A DNA stretch of 64,000 nucleotides from Ignavibacteriales bacterium (lineage in GTDB: Bacteria; Bacteroidota; Ignavibacteria; Ignavibacteriales; Ignavibacteriaceae), in contig JADJMD010000008.1 of the NCBI GenBank assembly GCA_016709765.1, positions 62,001 to 126,000 of the forward strand, in the 5' to 3' direction. Within the stretch, counting starts at the first letter, position 1; each line of letters begins with the position of its first letter. Of this stretch, positions 35,105 to 44,447 are shown one piece after another. Both the position numbers and the translations under genes were made by a program. The notes below the pieces were generated by a model. The model saw only the letters and a list, made by a program, of their open reading frames with translations, was not told the origin of the DNA and did no database searches.

Positions 35105-36010
35105 ATGGATAAACCAAACATTCGTGCCTACATTGCGTGGATTGCTATTTGTATCCTATGGGGAACAACTTACCTTTTTATTAGAATTGGTGTGGAGTCA
35201 GTTCCACCGATGCTATTTGCTGGTTTTCGCTGGATAGTGGCTGGATTGATACTTATTACAATTCTAAAAATATCCGGCAAGCAACTCCCAAAAAAATCAG
35301 ATTTAATTCATATTGCAATAATTGGAATTGCTTTGCTTGGATTTGGAAATGGTCTTGTTGTTGTTGGCGAACAATATGTCGAGAGCGGTTTAGCCGCTTT
35401 ATTAATAACTACTGTTCCCTTTTGGATGGTAGGGGTGGAATCTTTTCTTCCAAAAGGTCCAAAGTTAAACTGGATGACCATTAGTGGTTTGGTAGTCGGA
35501 AGTCTAGGAGTTGGATTAATTTTTGGCGGTGATTTAAAATATATTTTTGAAACAAAGTATCTTATTGGTGTATTAAGTATTCTTGGTGCTGTTGTTTCCT
35601 GGTCGCTCGGTTCAGTTTATTCCAAATACAAAAAAGTAAGCGTCCATCCACTAATGAGTGCATCTGTTCAAATGTTAATGGCTGGATCACTGCAGATTAT
35701 ACTAGGTTCAGTGATGGGCGAATTTTCAGTTTTACATTTCACACAATCTGGAATAATATCTCTTGCATATCTTGTTGTTTTTGGATCGATATTAGGCTAC
35801 GGATCTTATATTTACGCAATTGAACATCTGCCACTTTCTTTAGTTTCTACTTATGCTTATGTAAATCCTATTATTGCTCTGATCCTTGGCTGGATATTTC
35901 TAAACGAACAATTAAGTATTTTTACATTAATAGCCGCCATGGTTATCATTGTTGGAGTGGTGCTTGTAAAGATAGGAAGTAACAAACGAACACTTATAAA
36001 AAGATTTTAA
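35105..36010 (+). CDS. EamA/DMT-family transporter
   Basis: A 301-residue inner-membrane protein with ten hydrophobic segments in two five-helix EamA repeats. The first starts AWIAICILWGTTYLFIRIGVESVPP and the second IGVLSILGAVVSWSLGSVYSKY. The second repeat ends with the conserved STYAYVNPIIALILGWIFLNE. Members export amino acids, nucleobases or other small metabolites; the substrate is not predictable from sequence. It lies alone between a terminator and a palindromic repeat. The chosen ATG (35105) has no strong Shine-Dalgarno. Confidence 0.88.
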   Translation: MDKPNIRAYIAWIAICILWGTTYLFIRIGVESVPPMLFAGFRWIVAGLILITILKISGKQLPKKSDLIHIAIIGIALLGFGNGLVVVGEQYVESGLAALLITTVPFWMVGVESFLPKGPKLNWMTISGLVVGSLGVGLIFGGDLKYIFETKYLIGVLSILGAVVSWSLGSVYSKYKKVSVHPLMSASVQMLMAGSLQIILGSVMGEFSVLHFTQSGIISLAYLVVFGSILGYGSYIYAIEHLPLSLVSTYAYVNPIIALILGWIFLNEQLSIFTLIAAMVIIVGVVLVKIGSNKRTLIKRF

Positions 36011-36045
36011 TTGATAAGACACTCTAATTTCTAATATTAATGAAT

Positions 36046-36130
36046 GTCATTCCCGTAGAAACGGGAATCAAAAGGATTCTTAAAATAGATTCCCATTCCT
36101 GCCTACCGCAGACAGGTTTGTGGGAATGAC
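36046..36130. repeat. REP-like palindromic element
   Basis: An 85-base element with matching ends GTCATTCCC (36046-36054) and GGGAATGAC (36122-36130). Inside are hairpin ATTCCCGT/ACGGGAAT (36049-36056, 36061-36068) and hairpin ATTCCCA/TGGGAAT (36089-36095, 36121-36127), the latter enclosing CCTGCCT/AGACAGG with one mismatch. The GTCATTCCCG...CGGGAATGAC form is that of widespread REP-type intergenic repeats. It sits between convergent genes. Confidence 0.7.
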
Positions 36131-36169
36131 GGTGTTGTTAAAATAATTTGTAGGTTGAATTGTTTTTAA

Positions 36170-37213
36170 CTATAAAACCTGTTCGTGTGTTAAGCAGTGT
36201 AATGTCCCCAGTCCCCAAACTAAATCAACGGCGTGTATTCCGATCACTGGTCTATCAGTAAACAGTTCAGACAAAATTCCTAAAGCAAGTTTATCATTTG
36301 GATCATTAAAAGTTGGAACAAGTACTGCATAGTTTGATATATAAAAATTAGCATAACTAGCAGGTAATCTTTCGCCTTTAAAGATTACTGGTGATGGCAT
36401 TGGTAACTCTACAATTTCTAGATTCGAACCATCTTCCAACTTTGCACCTTCAAGTACTTCTCTATTCTCCATAAGCGAAAGATAGTTTGGATCATTCGGA
36501 TGAGTTTCCATTGCAGTTACAACTGTATTTTTATTTACAAATCGTGCTATATCATCAACGTGTCCGTGAGTATCGTCGCCTGCAATTCCTTTATTTAACC
36601 AAATTACATTAGTTGCACCAAGATATTTATTAAATACTTCTTCATAATCTTTTTTAGTAAAATTCTTATTGCGCACTTGTATTTCATTATCCATCAAACA
36701 TTCTTCTGTCGTGATAATAGTTCCAAGTCCATTGTAATCAATGCTTCCGCCTTCAAGAACAACTTCTTTATTTTGATGTTCTGCTTTAATTAAATCAAGT
36801 TTAAGTTTATTAGAAATCATTTTCGGAATTTTTGAATCGAGTTTATAATTATCATACTTTGCCCAAGCATTAAACTTAAAGTTGATTAAAATAGTTTCAT
36901 TCTTTTCATTTTTTACAAACTGCGGACCAGAATCGCGAAGCCAGTTCCTGTCAGTTTCGAGTTTAAAGAATTCAATGTTTAATAAATTAACATCAACAGA
37001 CTTTAAAACTTGCTCTGCTTTTTTTTGATGTTCTTTTGATTGAACAATAATTCTGACTTTTTCTCCTCTTGAAAGATATCGTACAATTTCTCCATAAACC
37101 CACGGAATTGGTTGAAACTTTCCCGGCCAGTCCTGTTTATTTGCCGGCCAGCCAATCCAAGTTGCTTCATGGTATTCAAATTCGGTGGGTAAACGGAACT
37201 TATTTTTTATCAT
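36170..37213 (-). CDS. aguA: Agmatine deiminase
   Basis: A 347-residue cytoplasmic enzyme converting agmatine to N-carbamoylputrescine plus ammonia. Family landmarks are RLPTEFEYHEATWIGWPAN at the N-terminus, WLRDSGP (substrate-contacting Asp), LEGGSIDYNGLGTIITTEECL, DDTHGHVDD (catalytic His) and GLGTLHCLTHEQ at the C-terminus with the nucleophile Cys340. Length matches the family. It overlaps aguB by four bases (ATGA), so the two steps of putrescine synthesis are coupled. Confidence 0.93.
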   Translation of the reverse strand: MIKNKFRLPTEFEYHEATWIGWPANKQDWPGKFQPIPWVYGEIVRYLSRGEKVRIIVQSKEHQKKAEQVLKSVDVNLLNIEFFKLETDRNWLRDSGPQFVKNEKNETILINFKFNAWAKYDNYKLDSKIPKMISNKLKLDLIKAEHQNKEVVLEGGSIDYNGLGTIITTEECLMDNEIQVRNKNFTKKDYEEVFNKYLGATNVIWLNKGIAGDDTHGHVDDIARFVNKNTVVTAMETHPNDPNYLSLMENREVLEGAKLEDGSNLEIVELPMPSPVIFKGERLPASYANFYISNYAVLVPTFNDPNDKLALGILSELFTDRPVIGIHAVDLVWGLGTLHCLTHEQVL

Positions 37214-38103
37214 TTCAAAAACCTTTTAGTAATATCGCCATACGCATCGATTCTTCTATCACGTAAAAACGGCCAGTTACGTCTAATGTATTCTATTCTA
37301 TCAAGATCAATTTCTGCAATTAAAATTTCTTCTTTATCGTGCGATGCTTCAGCAAGAATAATTCCTTGAGGATCGCAGATGAAACTGTTACCCCAGAATT
37401 CTATTCCAGCAGAATCTTTTGATTCTTTTTCTAATCCGATGCGATTTACAGAGGCAACGTAAACACCATTTGCAATTGCATGTGAGCGCTGAATCGTTTG
37501 CCAGCTTTCAAACTGAGGTTTGCCGTGTTCTTTCTTTTCGTGAGGATGCCAGCCAATTGCAGTGGGATAAAACAAAATACTTGCGCCTTGCAATGCCGTT
37601 AATCTTGCACCTTCTGGATACCATTGATCCCAACAAATTAATGTTCCAATGTTTCCAAATTCGGTATCAAACGACTTGAAACCTAAATCGCCTGGAGTGA
37701 AATAATATTTTTCATAATAAGATGGGTCATCAGGTATGTGCATTTTACGATAAACACCGGCTATCTCTCCTTTAGTATTTACCACCGCAAGCGAGTTGTG
37801 ATATAGTCCTTCTGACCTTTTTTCAAACAATGGAACTACAACAACTACTTTTAGTTTTTTTGCGATTTTAGATACAGCATCAGTTGATGGTCCGGGAATT
37901 GTTTCCGCTAAATCGTAATAATCAATATTTTCTGATTGACAGAAATACTGTGAACGAAAAAGTTCAGGCAAACAAATTACCTGAGCACCTTTTTTTGCAG
38001 CCTTCTCAATCCAAGTAAGTGCTTTTTTAAGATTATCATTAGGATTTTTTGAAAAAGACAATTGGACTAAACCAACGTTAAATTTCTTTGGGTGTTTTTT
38101 CAT
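37210..38103 (-). CDS. aguB: N-carbamoylputrescine amidase
   Basis: A 297-residue nitrilase-superfamily enzyme that hydrolyses N-carbamoylputrescine to putrescine, CO2 and ammonia. The catalytic triad is visible: Glu47 in CLPELFRSQYF, Lys120 in VYRKMHIPDDP and Cys157 in GTLICWDQWYPEG. The SQYFC and HIPDDPSYYEKYYF segments are specific to the AguB branch. It is the first gene of the aguB-aguA pair. With no arginine decarboxylase in the window, agmatine must come from elsewhere in the genome or outside. Confidence 0.93.
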   Translation of the reverse strand: MKKHPKKFNVGLVQLSFSKNPNDNLKKALTWIEKAAKKGAQVICLPELFRSQYFCQSENIDYYDLAETIPGPSTDAVSKIAKKLKVVVVVPLFEKRSEGLYHNSLAVVNTKGEIAGVYRKMHIPDDPSYYEKYYFTPGDLGFKSFDTEFGNIGTLICWDQWYPEGARLTALQGASILFYPTAIGWHPHEKKEHGKPQFESWQTIQRSHAIANGVYVASVNRIGLEKESKDSAGIEFWGNSFICDPQGIILAEASHDKEEILIAEIDLDRIEYIRRNWPFLRDRRIDAYGDITKRFLK

Positions 38104-38126
38104 ATTTGTTCTGATTTGTTTTACTA

Positions 38127-38134
38127 CAAATATA
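38127..38134 (-). promoter_or_regulatory. Bacteroidota -7 box for aguBA
   Basis: On the minus strand this reads TATATTTG (exact TAnnTTTG), 23 bases before the aguB ATG at 38103. The -33 position has only TTTT, so the promoter is likely but not certain. Confidence 0.45.
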
Positions 38135-38151
38135 AATCGTTATGGTTAATA

Positions 38152-38177
38152 ATAAAAAAGGCACGATTGCTCGCGCC
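38152..38177 (-). terminator. Terminator of the 38226-47156 locus
   Basis: On the minus strand GGCGCG (38177-38172) pairs with CGTGCC (38165-38160) with one G-U pair and a six-base loop, followed by TTTTTTATTATT. It lies about 50 bases after the stop at 38226. Confidence 0.75.
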
Positions 38178-38225
38178 TAAATATTTTCGTGTAGTATTTC
38201 AACTACAATGTTAGAATGATTATCT

Positions 38226-39125
38226 CTAGAACTTAAACTGAAGTGAAAACAAATTTGCATTCCCTAATCCTAAAGAGAATGGTAGGAACGCATAATCAAA
38301 TTTCAAATTACCCCATATCAAGCCAATGCCTGCTGTAAAACCACGACTTTCATATCCTGTTTGATAACCTGCGCGGGCCGCTATTAGTTTGTTATACAAT
38401 ACTTCACCGCCAAAATTAAAATGGTTGTCTTCAGTATCTAAATATTTTTGAAACTCTAATCCACCTGTAAAATCAAACTTAGAGTCCTCTAAATTATAAG
38501 AATACGATGTGCCTAATCTTAATTCTGTTGGCAGTTTTGTTGATTCATTTCTTAAAGCATTCATCGAACCAATATTTTTTACTACCACCGATGCTGTCAA
38601 TCCTTTATAAGGCAGTAAATAGTTTAGCCCAAAATCAAAACCAATTCCGTTTGCTTCATCATTTAACAAGCCTTCATACAAATATTTAAAGCTTGCACCA
38701 AATGCAATTTCATCCGTCACAAAAAATCCTGTGGAAAGGCTTCCGAAAAAATAATTTGCAGAAAAACTTGTTTCAGGATCAGGTGTTGCAATTGTTCTGT
38801 ACGGGATTTCACTAACTGATGTAACATTAAATCCAACTGCAAAAGGGATTCCCCACAACACTGTTTTTGCACCAATAACTTCACTGCTTACATCTTGTAT
38901 CCACTCATTGTGCATAAATAATACTTCTGATCCACTGGTGGATGCTAACTTTGCTGGATTATAAAATAATCCAGTAAGATCGTTTGATAAAGCTGTACCC
39001 GCATCTCCCATAGCAATATTACGTGCTCCAAATCCGTATTTTAGAAATGATAATCCTGTTTTCCCTGCAGATTGGGAGAATACTGCGACTGAGGATATCA
39101 CAAATAATAAAATAATTTTTTTCAT
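38226..39125 (-). CDS. PorV/PorQ-family outer-membrane protein A
   Basis: About 299 residues. The start at 39125 gives the signal peptide MKKIILLFVISSVAVFSQS; the open frame extends to 39158 without a Shine-Dalgarno for any candidate. The mature N-terminus has LKYGFGARNIAMGDAGTAL, followed by GLFYNPAKLA, the signature of the PorV/PorQ family of FadL-like barrels. The rest is beta strands, ending LFSLQFKF with a terminal Phe. PorV carries T9SS cargo to the attachment complex, PorQ sits in it; this copy could do either or neither. It is the last gene of the nine-gene locus. Confidence 0.8.
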   Translation of the reverse strand: MKKIILLFVISSVAVFSQSAGKTGLSFLKYGFGARNIAMGDAGTALSNDLTGLFYNPAKLASTSGSEVLFMHNEWIQDVSSEVIGAKTVLWGIPFAVGFNVTSVSEIPYRTIATPDPETSFSANYFFGSLSTGFFVTDEIAFGASFKYLYEGLLNDEANGIGFDFGLNYLLPYKGLTASVVVKNIGSMNALRNESTKLPTELRLGTSYSYNLEDSKFDFTGGLEFQKYLDTEDNHFNFGGEVLYNKLIAARAGYQTGYESRGFTAGIGLIWGNLKFDYAFLPFSLGLGNANLFSLQFKF

Positions 39126-39166
39126 AAAATTATATTGATTCATTTTCAAATTGTTCATTATTTATT

Positions 39167-40174
39167 TTAAAAATTAAAACTTACACCTACAATATGTCTA
39201 TCGCTTGAAGAATATTGTTCGATCATAAAAGCGTAATCAACACTAATAATCCAATCAATAAAAGATTTTGAATAAGAAAATCCTACAGAAGGTTTTAGTG
39301 CCGCATCAGTATTGCTCAAATTAAACTGATCAATTCCGCCACGCAAAAATAAATTTTCATAAATATTATATTCGGCACCGAGTCTTATAATATTTGTTCC
39401 GGCATTACTATTTTCAAATTCAATTGCAGTAAGCAGTTTGATATCCGGTCTAAAATAACTGACTCCAATTTTTTTTGTTGTGGGAAATTTATTTGTCGTT
39501 GATAAGCCTTCCTGCCCATAAATAGGACTTGTATCCCAATCATATTTACTATTCAAATCGGAGATTACAAAGGATACATTCCAATTATCATTTACTTTAT
39601 AAAGAGCTCCAATATCCAATCCTAATCCATTTGAAGACACTTCTTCATACAATTTGTAGTAGTAAAATTTTACTGAGAGACCTAAAGAAAACTTTTTTGA
39701 AAATCTATTCGAAACACTTAAGAAAAATTGGTTTTCTGAAGTTGATAGTTCTTTTGTAGGTAATCCATTATTATCACGACCATCAATACCGCTTACGCCT
39801 GCATTAATGATTCCCGCACTTATTCCTGCAGTGCTTGTTGGTTTTCTATCAGTGGATGAATCTTTTGAAGAATAAAAATCAAATTTCCGAGTAAAACTTA
39901 AAAAGTTTAACGATCTGTCTAACGATAAAAATGAATATCCGGTTTGAACTGAATTATTTTCCTGAAAAGGCGATAATGCAGGATTATAATAAGAAACTAA
40001 ATTGCCAGTGGTTACAGATGACATTGCATTGCCCATTCCGATTCCACGAGCTCCAAAACCAATTCTGCTAAATGCCCCAACTTTAGAATTTATTGTTGTA
40101 AACTGCTGCTGAGAAAAATTAACTGCCGAAAACAAAAATAGAATTGCTATAAAATATTTTGTGAAATTTCTCAT
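39167..40174 (-). CDS. PorV/PorQ-family outer-membrane protein B
   Basis: A 335-residue paralogue of the next gene. Signal peptide MRNFTKYFIAILFLFSAVNFSQQ precedes the same FGARGIGMGNAMSSV / VSYYNPAL signature, and the barrel ends DRHIVGVSFNF. Its start overlaps the stop of the T9SS-like cargo gene at 40171 by four bases, so cargo and barrel are made together. The pair suggests a dedicated shuttle or anchor for the neighbouring cargo; that is inference. Confidence 0.8.
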   Translation of the reverse strand: MRNFTKYFIAILFLFSAVNFSQQQFTTINSKVGAFSRIGFGARGIGMGNAMSSVTTGNLVSYYNPALSPFQENNSVQTGYSFLSLDRSLNFLSFTRKFDFYSSKDSSTDRKPTSTAGISAGIINAGVSGIDGRDNNGLPTKELSTSENQFFLSVSNRFSKKFSLGLSVKFYYYKLYEEVSSNGLGLDIGALYKVNDNWNVSFVISDLNSKYDWDTSPIYGQEGLSTTNKFPTTKKIGVSYFRPDIKLLTAIEFENSNAGTNIIRLGAEYNIYENLFLRGGIDQFNLSNTDAALKPSVGFSYSKSFIDWIISVDYAFMIEQYSSSDRHIVGVSFNF

Positions 40175-41733
40175 TGCATCACCAAAATCTTTCCATACAA
40201 TGCATCACTATCCGCTATGTCAACTCTGTAAAAGTAAACTCCATTTGGCACTGTATTTCCATTTTCATCTTTACCATCCCAAAATTCCGGAACGCCTTCG
40301 AGATCACGATTACGGTTAACATTCTGGATTACAGTTCTAACATAATTAAAACCAAAATCAAAAATTCTAATCGTTACCTTAGATTCAGTGCCGCCAGTAC
40401 TGTATTTAATTTTAAGTTCTTCCTGTCTTGGGTTAAATGGATTCGGATAACAATAAGTTTTATTATTGGATTCAAGATTTTTTGAAGCAAAGAATATTTT
40501 CCATGTCCCTTCCCAAACTTTGCCAGGTGTTTCATTCAACCTAACTAAACCGTCAGTAGAACCTAACCAAATATTATTTTGGTAAGTATCTGCAGCATAA
40601 AATACTTTAGTCTTTAAGGAATTATTAGATTCAGCATCAACAATAGAATTTGGAAGCAACCATGTTAATCCGTTATCTATGGATCGAAAAACACCGTTGT
40701 CAGTTGCAACCATTACATCATTATTTTTAAAACCAAAATTATGCGGTCGTTCGTCTCTTAAAAAGGTCCTCCAGGTTTGACCACCGTCCGAAGATGAACT
40801 TACACCATAAAACTCAGATAGATCTTCAGCCTTCCAGGTGGAAGCCCAAACTGTGTGAGATAGTTTATTGTAGCCAAGTGCGGTTATAAAATTTCCGCTA
40901 ATTGGTTGGGATTGGTTTTGTGCGCTGAGTTTTACCCAGCTGATTCCATTATCTGTGGATTTATTTATACCACCTGCTGTCCCAACAAATAAAGTTGAAT
41001 CATTTGTAGAAATGACTGAAAACACTCTATGATTTAGATTCCCTTCACCGCAAAAATTTCCGTTAACCGGTGATAAACAAAAATTCAAAGTGTCTGTTGG
41101 TGAAATTGAGTTTAAATAATCAGGTGGAAGAATTACTCGTTTCCAGGTTTGACCGTTGTCTGTACTTTTTCTAAGTCCTCCCGCAAAAGTGGCAATCCAA
41201 ATTGTGTTTGGAGTAAATGCAATATCATAGACTAGATTTTGAATTGTTACAGTAACAGTCAATGCTCTAATTTGATTAATACCATATTGCTCAACAGTGT
41301 CTGTCTCAGCATCTAAAGGTTGCGGAATACTTGTCCAGCTTATTCCATTGTCGGTTGTATATTTCAGTCCGGTTCCGGCAGGTAGAGTTTGTCCGCCTGT
41401 AACTTCTGTGGACTTTGCACCGGCACACCATAAAACTCCATTGTTATAACCAAGTGCGGAATTATTATCTGTTCCAAAATCAGCTTGTCCGTAAAAGTTA
41501 GTCCAACTAGTCCCGCCATCTATCGATAAACTAACACCACGACTTGTGCCGAGCCATACAGTATCTCCAATGGTTATAATATCTGTAATTGAATTGCTCA
41601 AAGGATTTTGGGAAACAATTTTGTCTAAGACTTTGCCATCCTCTTTGAAAATATAACTTTGTGGTGATAGTTGAGCAGTAACTTTAATTGATGCAAAAAC
41701 CACATAAAGAATATAGATTAAATATTTTTTCAT
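40171..41733 (-). CDS. Secreted BNR/propeller protein with FlgD-like T9SS domain
   Basis: A 520-residue protein. Signal peptide MKKYLIYILYVVFASIKVTAQ is followed by propeller strands with Asp boxes (SIDGGTSW, TTDNGISW, STDNGQTW, STDNGISW, SSDGGQTW, SIDNGLTW). The C-terminus is not the usual operon type: CYPNPFNPRQEELKIKY is followed by VTIRIFDFGFNYVRTV, then WDGKDENGNTVPNGVYFYRV and GKILVMQ, the FlgD-Ig-like form of the sorting domain. It overlaps both neighbours by four bases. This arrangement, directly ahead of two PorV/PorQ-like genes, hints that it is their partner. Confidence 0.78.
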   Translation of the reverse strand: MKKYLIYILYVVFASIKVTAQLSPQSYIFKEDGKVLDKIVSQNPLSNSITDIITIGDTVWLGTSRGVSLSIDGGTSWTNFYGQADFGTDNNSALGYNNGVLWCAGAKSTEVTGGQTLPAGTGLKYTTDNGISWTSIPQPLDAETDTVEQYGINQIRALTVTVTIQNLVYDIAFTPNTIWIATFAGGLRKSTDNGQTWKRVILPPDYLNSISPTDTLNFCLSPVNGNFCGEGNLNHRVFSVISTNDSTLFVGTAGGINKSTDNGISWVKLSAQNQSQPISGNFITALGYNKLSHTVWASTWKAEDLSEFYGVSSSSDGGQTWRTFLRDERPHNFGFKNNDVMVATDNGVFRSIDNGLTWLLPNSIVDAESNNSLKTKVFYAADTYQNNIWLGSTDGLVRLNETPGKVWEGTWKIFFASKNLESNNKTYCYPNPFNPRQEELKIKYSTGGTESKVTIRIFDFGFNYVRTVIQNVNRNRDLEGVPEFWDGKDENGNTVPNGVYFYRVDIADSDALYGKILVMQ

Positions 41734-42539
41734 TGTATAAGTAAGGTGTGATTGATAATGTTACTTAATTTTGCACCTCGATCTTTTGCTTGAAATTCTA
41801 ATCTGTAAGTGCCTTTAGTGTTTGTAGAATAAATCTCAATTATAAGAGAATAAATTCCATCTCCAGCAGTTTGATCACCGTGAACCGATAATCCATCATC
41901 AAACATAAGATTTTGATTATTACTTGTTGTCCCATTTGGTCTGTAAACCACAAAATAAACTTTATCAATATCTGATAATCCATTTTGATCAGATACTTTA
42001 ATTGATGTAAGAATAATTGTAGTATCTGTTACAATTGCTGAATCAGGATCAACGATATCATCAAAAATTATCGGAGCTAAATTTGCCTGCCCATTATCAA
42101 ACTTAAAAGTTCCAAGCGCAACTTGCTTAGTTGTTGATGATTTATCAGTCACAAAATACTTGATGTTATAAATTCCGTTTGGATAATATTCGCTTAAAGC
42201 AATTTTATTTGCATAAGAACCATCATTGGCTACATCGTCTCCATTTGCAGCTTTACCATTATCAAGCAAAGTTAATGGTGAAGAATTTAGTTTTTTGTTA
42301 TCAGATGCATAAATATCACAAAATACATTTTCAATGTTTGTTGCAGAATTGAAAGCAATTCTTATAGAAATCAATGAATCTAAGGGGTTAAAGCGAAGCG
42401 AATCTGAAGGTGCAACTAAAGTTACCTGGTAATCAGGATTTGAATTTTCAATCACATTATCATATTTCTTATCGCACCCAATGAAGATAAAAATAAGCAA
42501 TAGATTGACTGTGAATAACTTAAATATTTTAATTATCAT
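41730..42539 (-). CDS. Surface or periplasmic lipoprotein with Ig-like domains
   Basis: About 269 residues. The start at 42539 yields a lipoprotein signal MIIKIFKLFTVNLLLIFIFIGC; the frame is open to 42575, but neither start has a Shine-Dalgarno. Two Ig-like units follow: one with FCDIYASDNKKLNSSPLTLLDNG and NGIYNIKYFVTD, and one with IILTSIKVSDQNGLSDIDKV and MFDDGLSVHGDQTAGDGIYS. The latter motif also occurs in the propeller proteins at 22784 and 27077. Function unknown; the overlap with the cargo gene suggests a shared complex. Confidence 0.7.
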   Translation of the reverse strand: MIIKIFKLFTVNLLLIFIFIGCDKKYDNVIENSNPDYQVTLVAPSDSLRFNPLDSLISIRIAFNSATNIENVFCDIYASDNKKLNSSPLTLLDNGKAANGDDVANDGSYANKIALSEYYPNGIYNIKYFVTDKSSTTKQVALGTFKFDNGQANLAPIIFDDIVDPDSAIVTDTTIILTSIKVSDQNGLSDIDKVYFVVYRPNGTTSNNQNLMFDDGLSVHGDQTAGDGIYSLIIEIYSTNTKGTYRLEFQAKDRGAKLSNIINHTLLIQ

Positions 42540-42593
42540 ATAGTTAAATATTTCTTTAAAACTAAACTTCAACAAGGCAAAAATATGACCACT

Positions 42594-43613
42594 TTAACCA
42601 ACAATATTTAACATAAGTGGTGCCGGAGAAAATGATATAACAAAAATAAAGAAACTTAAATACCCTAGTGCCATTCTTTTTTTATCTAATGGCAAAACAT
42701 CAGGCACAGGTGGATGTTTTAACTTTACTATAAAATATAATATAACTGCCCAAAATAACCACCCACTCCAGCCAATACCTGAATTAATTTCTAAAAGTGA
42801 ATCTAATACTCCGGCAAAACCTATAATTGCTAAAATTAATGCTGAGATGGATGATACGTTATAATGTTTTTTCTCCCCAAACATTGTGTAAGCAATATGC
42901 CCGCCGTCTAACTGTCCAACGGGAATCATATTCATAGATGTTACAAGCAGCCCAAACCAACCAGCGCAAAGATATGGATAATGATATATTTCACTCATTG
43001 GCGGAAAAAAATTATTTGGATTTACAAATACAAATTTTAAAAACGAGAACAATATTGAGTTCCCAAATACTAATTGCATTCCATCTTTACCGTAGTTTGA
43101 TGAAAAATAATCTGGATGGATATTTAGTAAATAGTCTATTGAAGGAACATGTGTAAATCCGTAAATCAAAATACCAAGACATATAACAAAGCCTGAAAGA
43201 GGACCCGCAATACCGATATCAAACATCGCCTTTTTAGAATAGATTGGAGATTTGGTTCTGATTACCGCACCCATCGTACCAAAATTAATAATAAATAAAG
43301 GAATATCTGGAAAAGGTATAAAATAAGGTAGGGTAGCTCTTATATGATGAATCTTTGCCGCAAAATAATGCCCAAACTCGTGAAAAGTAATTATTGATAA
43401 AATACTAATTGAGTATGGTAATCCCTTTATCAATACACTAAATTCATATGGCGGTAGTTTACCTGTTGTCCATCTAACTCCCGCAAGTGTGGTAGTAATA
43501 AAAGTTACAATAAATAATCCAATATGGATTAAGTAACTATTTATTTTTTTACGTTTTTCTTTTGCAGCAGTTGTAAAGTAAACTTGTGGTTCTGTCTGTG
43601 AAAATTCACTCAT
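42594..43613 (-). CDS. Site-2 protease family (M50) membrane protease
   Basis: A 339-residue polytopic membrane protein. The zinc ligands are HEFGH at residues 78-82 in the second or third helix and Asp236 in MIPVGQLDGGHI. About seven hydrophobic helices are visible. No PDZ domain is evident between the two metal motifs, unlike RseP. S2P-type enzymes cut transmembrane or lipid-anchored substrates; the target is unknown. The close packing (three bases from the next gene upstream, 18 or more from the lipoprotein) ties it to the surface-protein locus. Confidence 0.88.
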   Translation of the reverse strand: MSEFSQTEPQVYFTTAAKEKRKKINSYLIHIGLFIVTFITTTLAGVRWTTGKLPPYEFSVLIKGLPYSISILSIITFHEFGHYFAAKIHHIRATLPYFIPFPDIPLFIINFGTMGAVIRTKSPIYSKKAMFDIGIAGPLSGFVICLGILIYGFTHVPSIDYLLNIHPDYFSSNYGKDGMQLVFGNSILFSFLKFVFVNPNNFFPPMSEIYHYPYLCAGWFGLLVTSMNMIPVGQLDGGHIAYTMFGEKKHYNVSSISALILAIIGFAGVLDSLLEINSGIGWSGWLFWAVILYFIVKLKHPPVPDVLPLDKKRMALGYLSFFIFVISFSPAPLMLNIVG

Positions 43614-43616
43614 AAT

Positions 43617-44447
43617 TTATAATTCAAAATTAAATCCAATGTTAGAATAGTTTTCAGTTAAATCGTAAAATTGCCCATGGATACTTTTTCCGGAAATGTA
43701 AGCGTAGTAAAAACTCAATCCCCTTGATTGCCAATTACCAAATTTTATTCCCACTGAAATAATGTTGTTACCAATAAATTTTTCATTTCCATTTAATTTA
43801 AAATCATAAGCAACAAATGGAGTTAAATAATCTGTACCAAACTGAGTAGCAAAGTAATCAAATCCAACCTGCAGATTTACCTTTTTAATTTCTTTCGGAA
43901 TGATATGAAAAATATATGTAAAGCCTAAATATCCTCTTAAAGTTCCTGTGCGATAATATGGAAAAAGTTCAATAAATTCTTTACTGTAAACAAATGGCAC
44001 TCTTCCCTCTCGCCATTGCTGATTTTGAGTATCATACTGTCCATCAACTAAATGGGTACTTATATGGCTTAACCGAAACCTTAATCCAATTTCATTAGAC
44101 TCGCAAAGCAGTTTTTTGTAACCTGCATTTATTCCAAAAAGATAATCAATAGTTTCAACGGGGAATTTAAAATCATCAGTACTTCGTAATCTTGTAAACG
44201 TAAAAACATCTGCACCGACAGATAGCAACTCATCATTTTTGTTCCAATGAATAATATCTCGAGATGTTGAGATATCTAATCTTAATTTGTTGTTATCAGT
44301 AGAAATTAAGAATCCTGCTTTTGGTTCAAGTAAATTTGCTGTAAACGGTTGGATATTCAAATCAGAAGGAAATAATTCGTGTTTCCATTGTGAAAATGAT
44401 ACACTTGAAAACAAAGTTAGGATAAGAATAAGATATTTTCTCTGCAT
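43617..44447 (-). CDS. Exported beta-barrel-like protein (resembles DUF1207)
   Basis: A 276-residue protein with signal peptide MQRKYLILILTLFSSVSFSQ. The body is rich in alternating aromatic strands (RLSHISTHLVDGQYD, YFATQFGTDYLTPFVAYDF, GLSFYYAYISGKSIHGQFY) and ends FNFEL, consistent with a small outer-membrane barrel. The start, EHELFPSDLNIQPFTANLLEP-like in layout, reminds me of DUF1207, but this is a weak match. The stop of the upstream radical SAM gene shares a base with its ATG. Confidence 0.5.
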   Translation of the reverse strand: MQRKYLILILTLFSSVSFSQWKHELFPSDLNIQPFTANLLEPKAGFLISTDNNKLRLDISTSRDIIHWNKNDELLSVGADVFTFTRLRSTDDFKFPVETIDYLFGINAGYKKLLCESNEIGLRFRLSHISTHLVDGQYDTQNQQWREGRVPFVYSKEFIELFPYYRTGTLRGYLGFTYIFHIIPKEIKKVNLQVGFDYFATQFGTDYLTPFVAYDFKLNGNEKFIGNNIISVGIKFGNWQSRGLSFYYAYISGKSIHGQFYDLTENYSNIGFNFEL

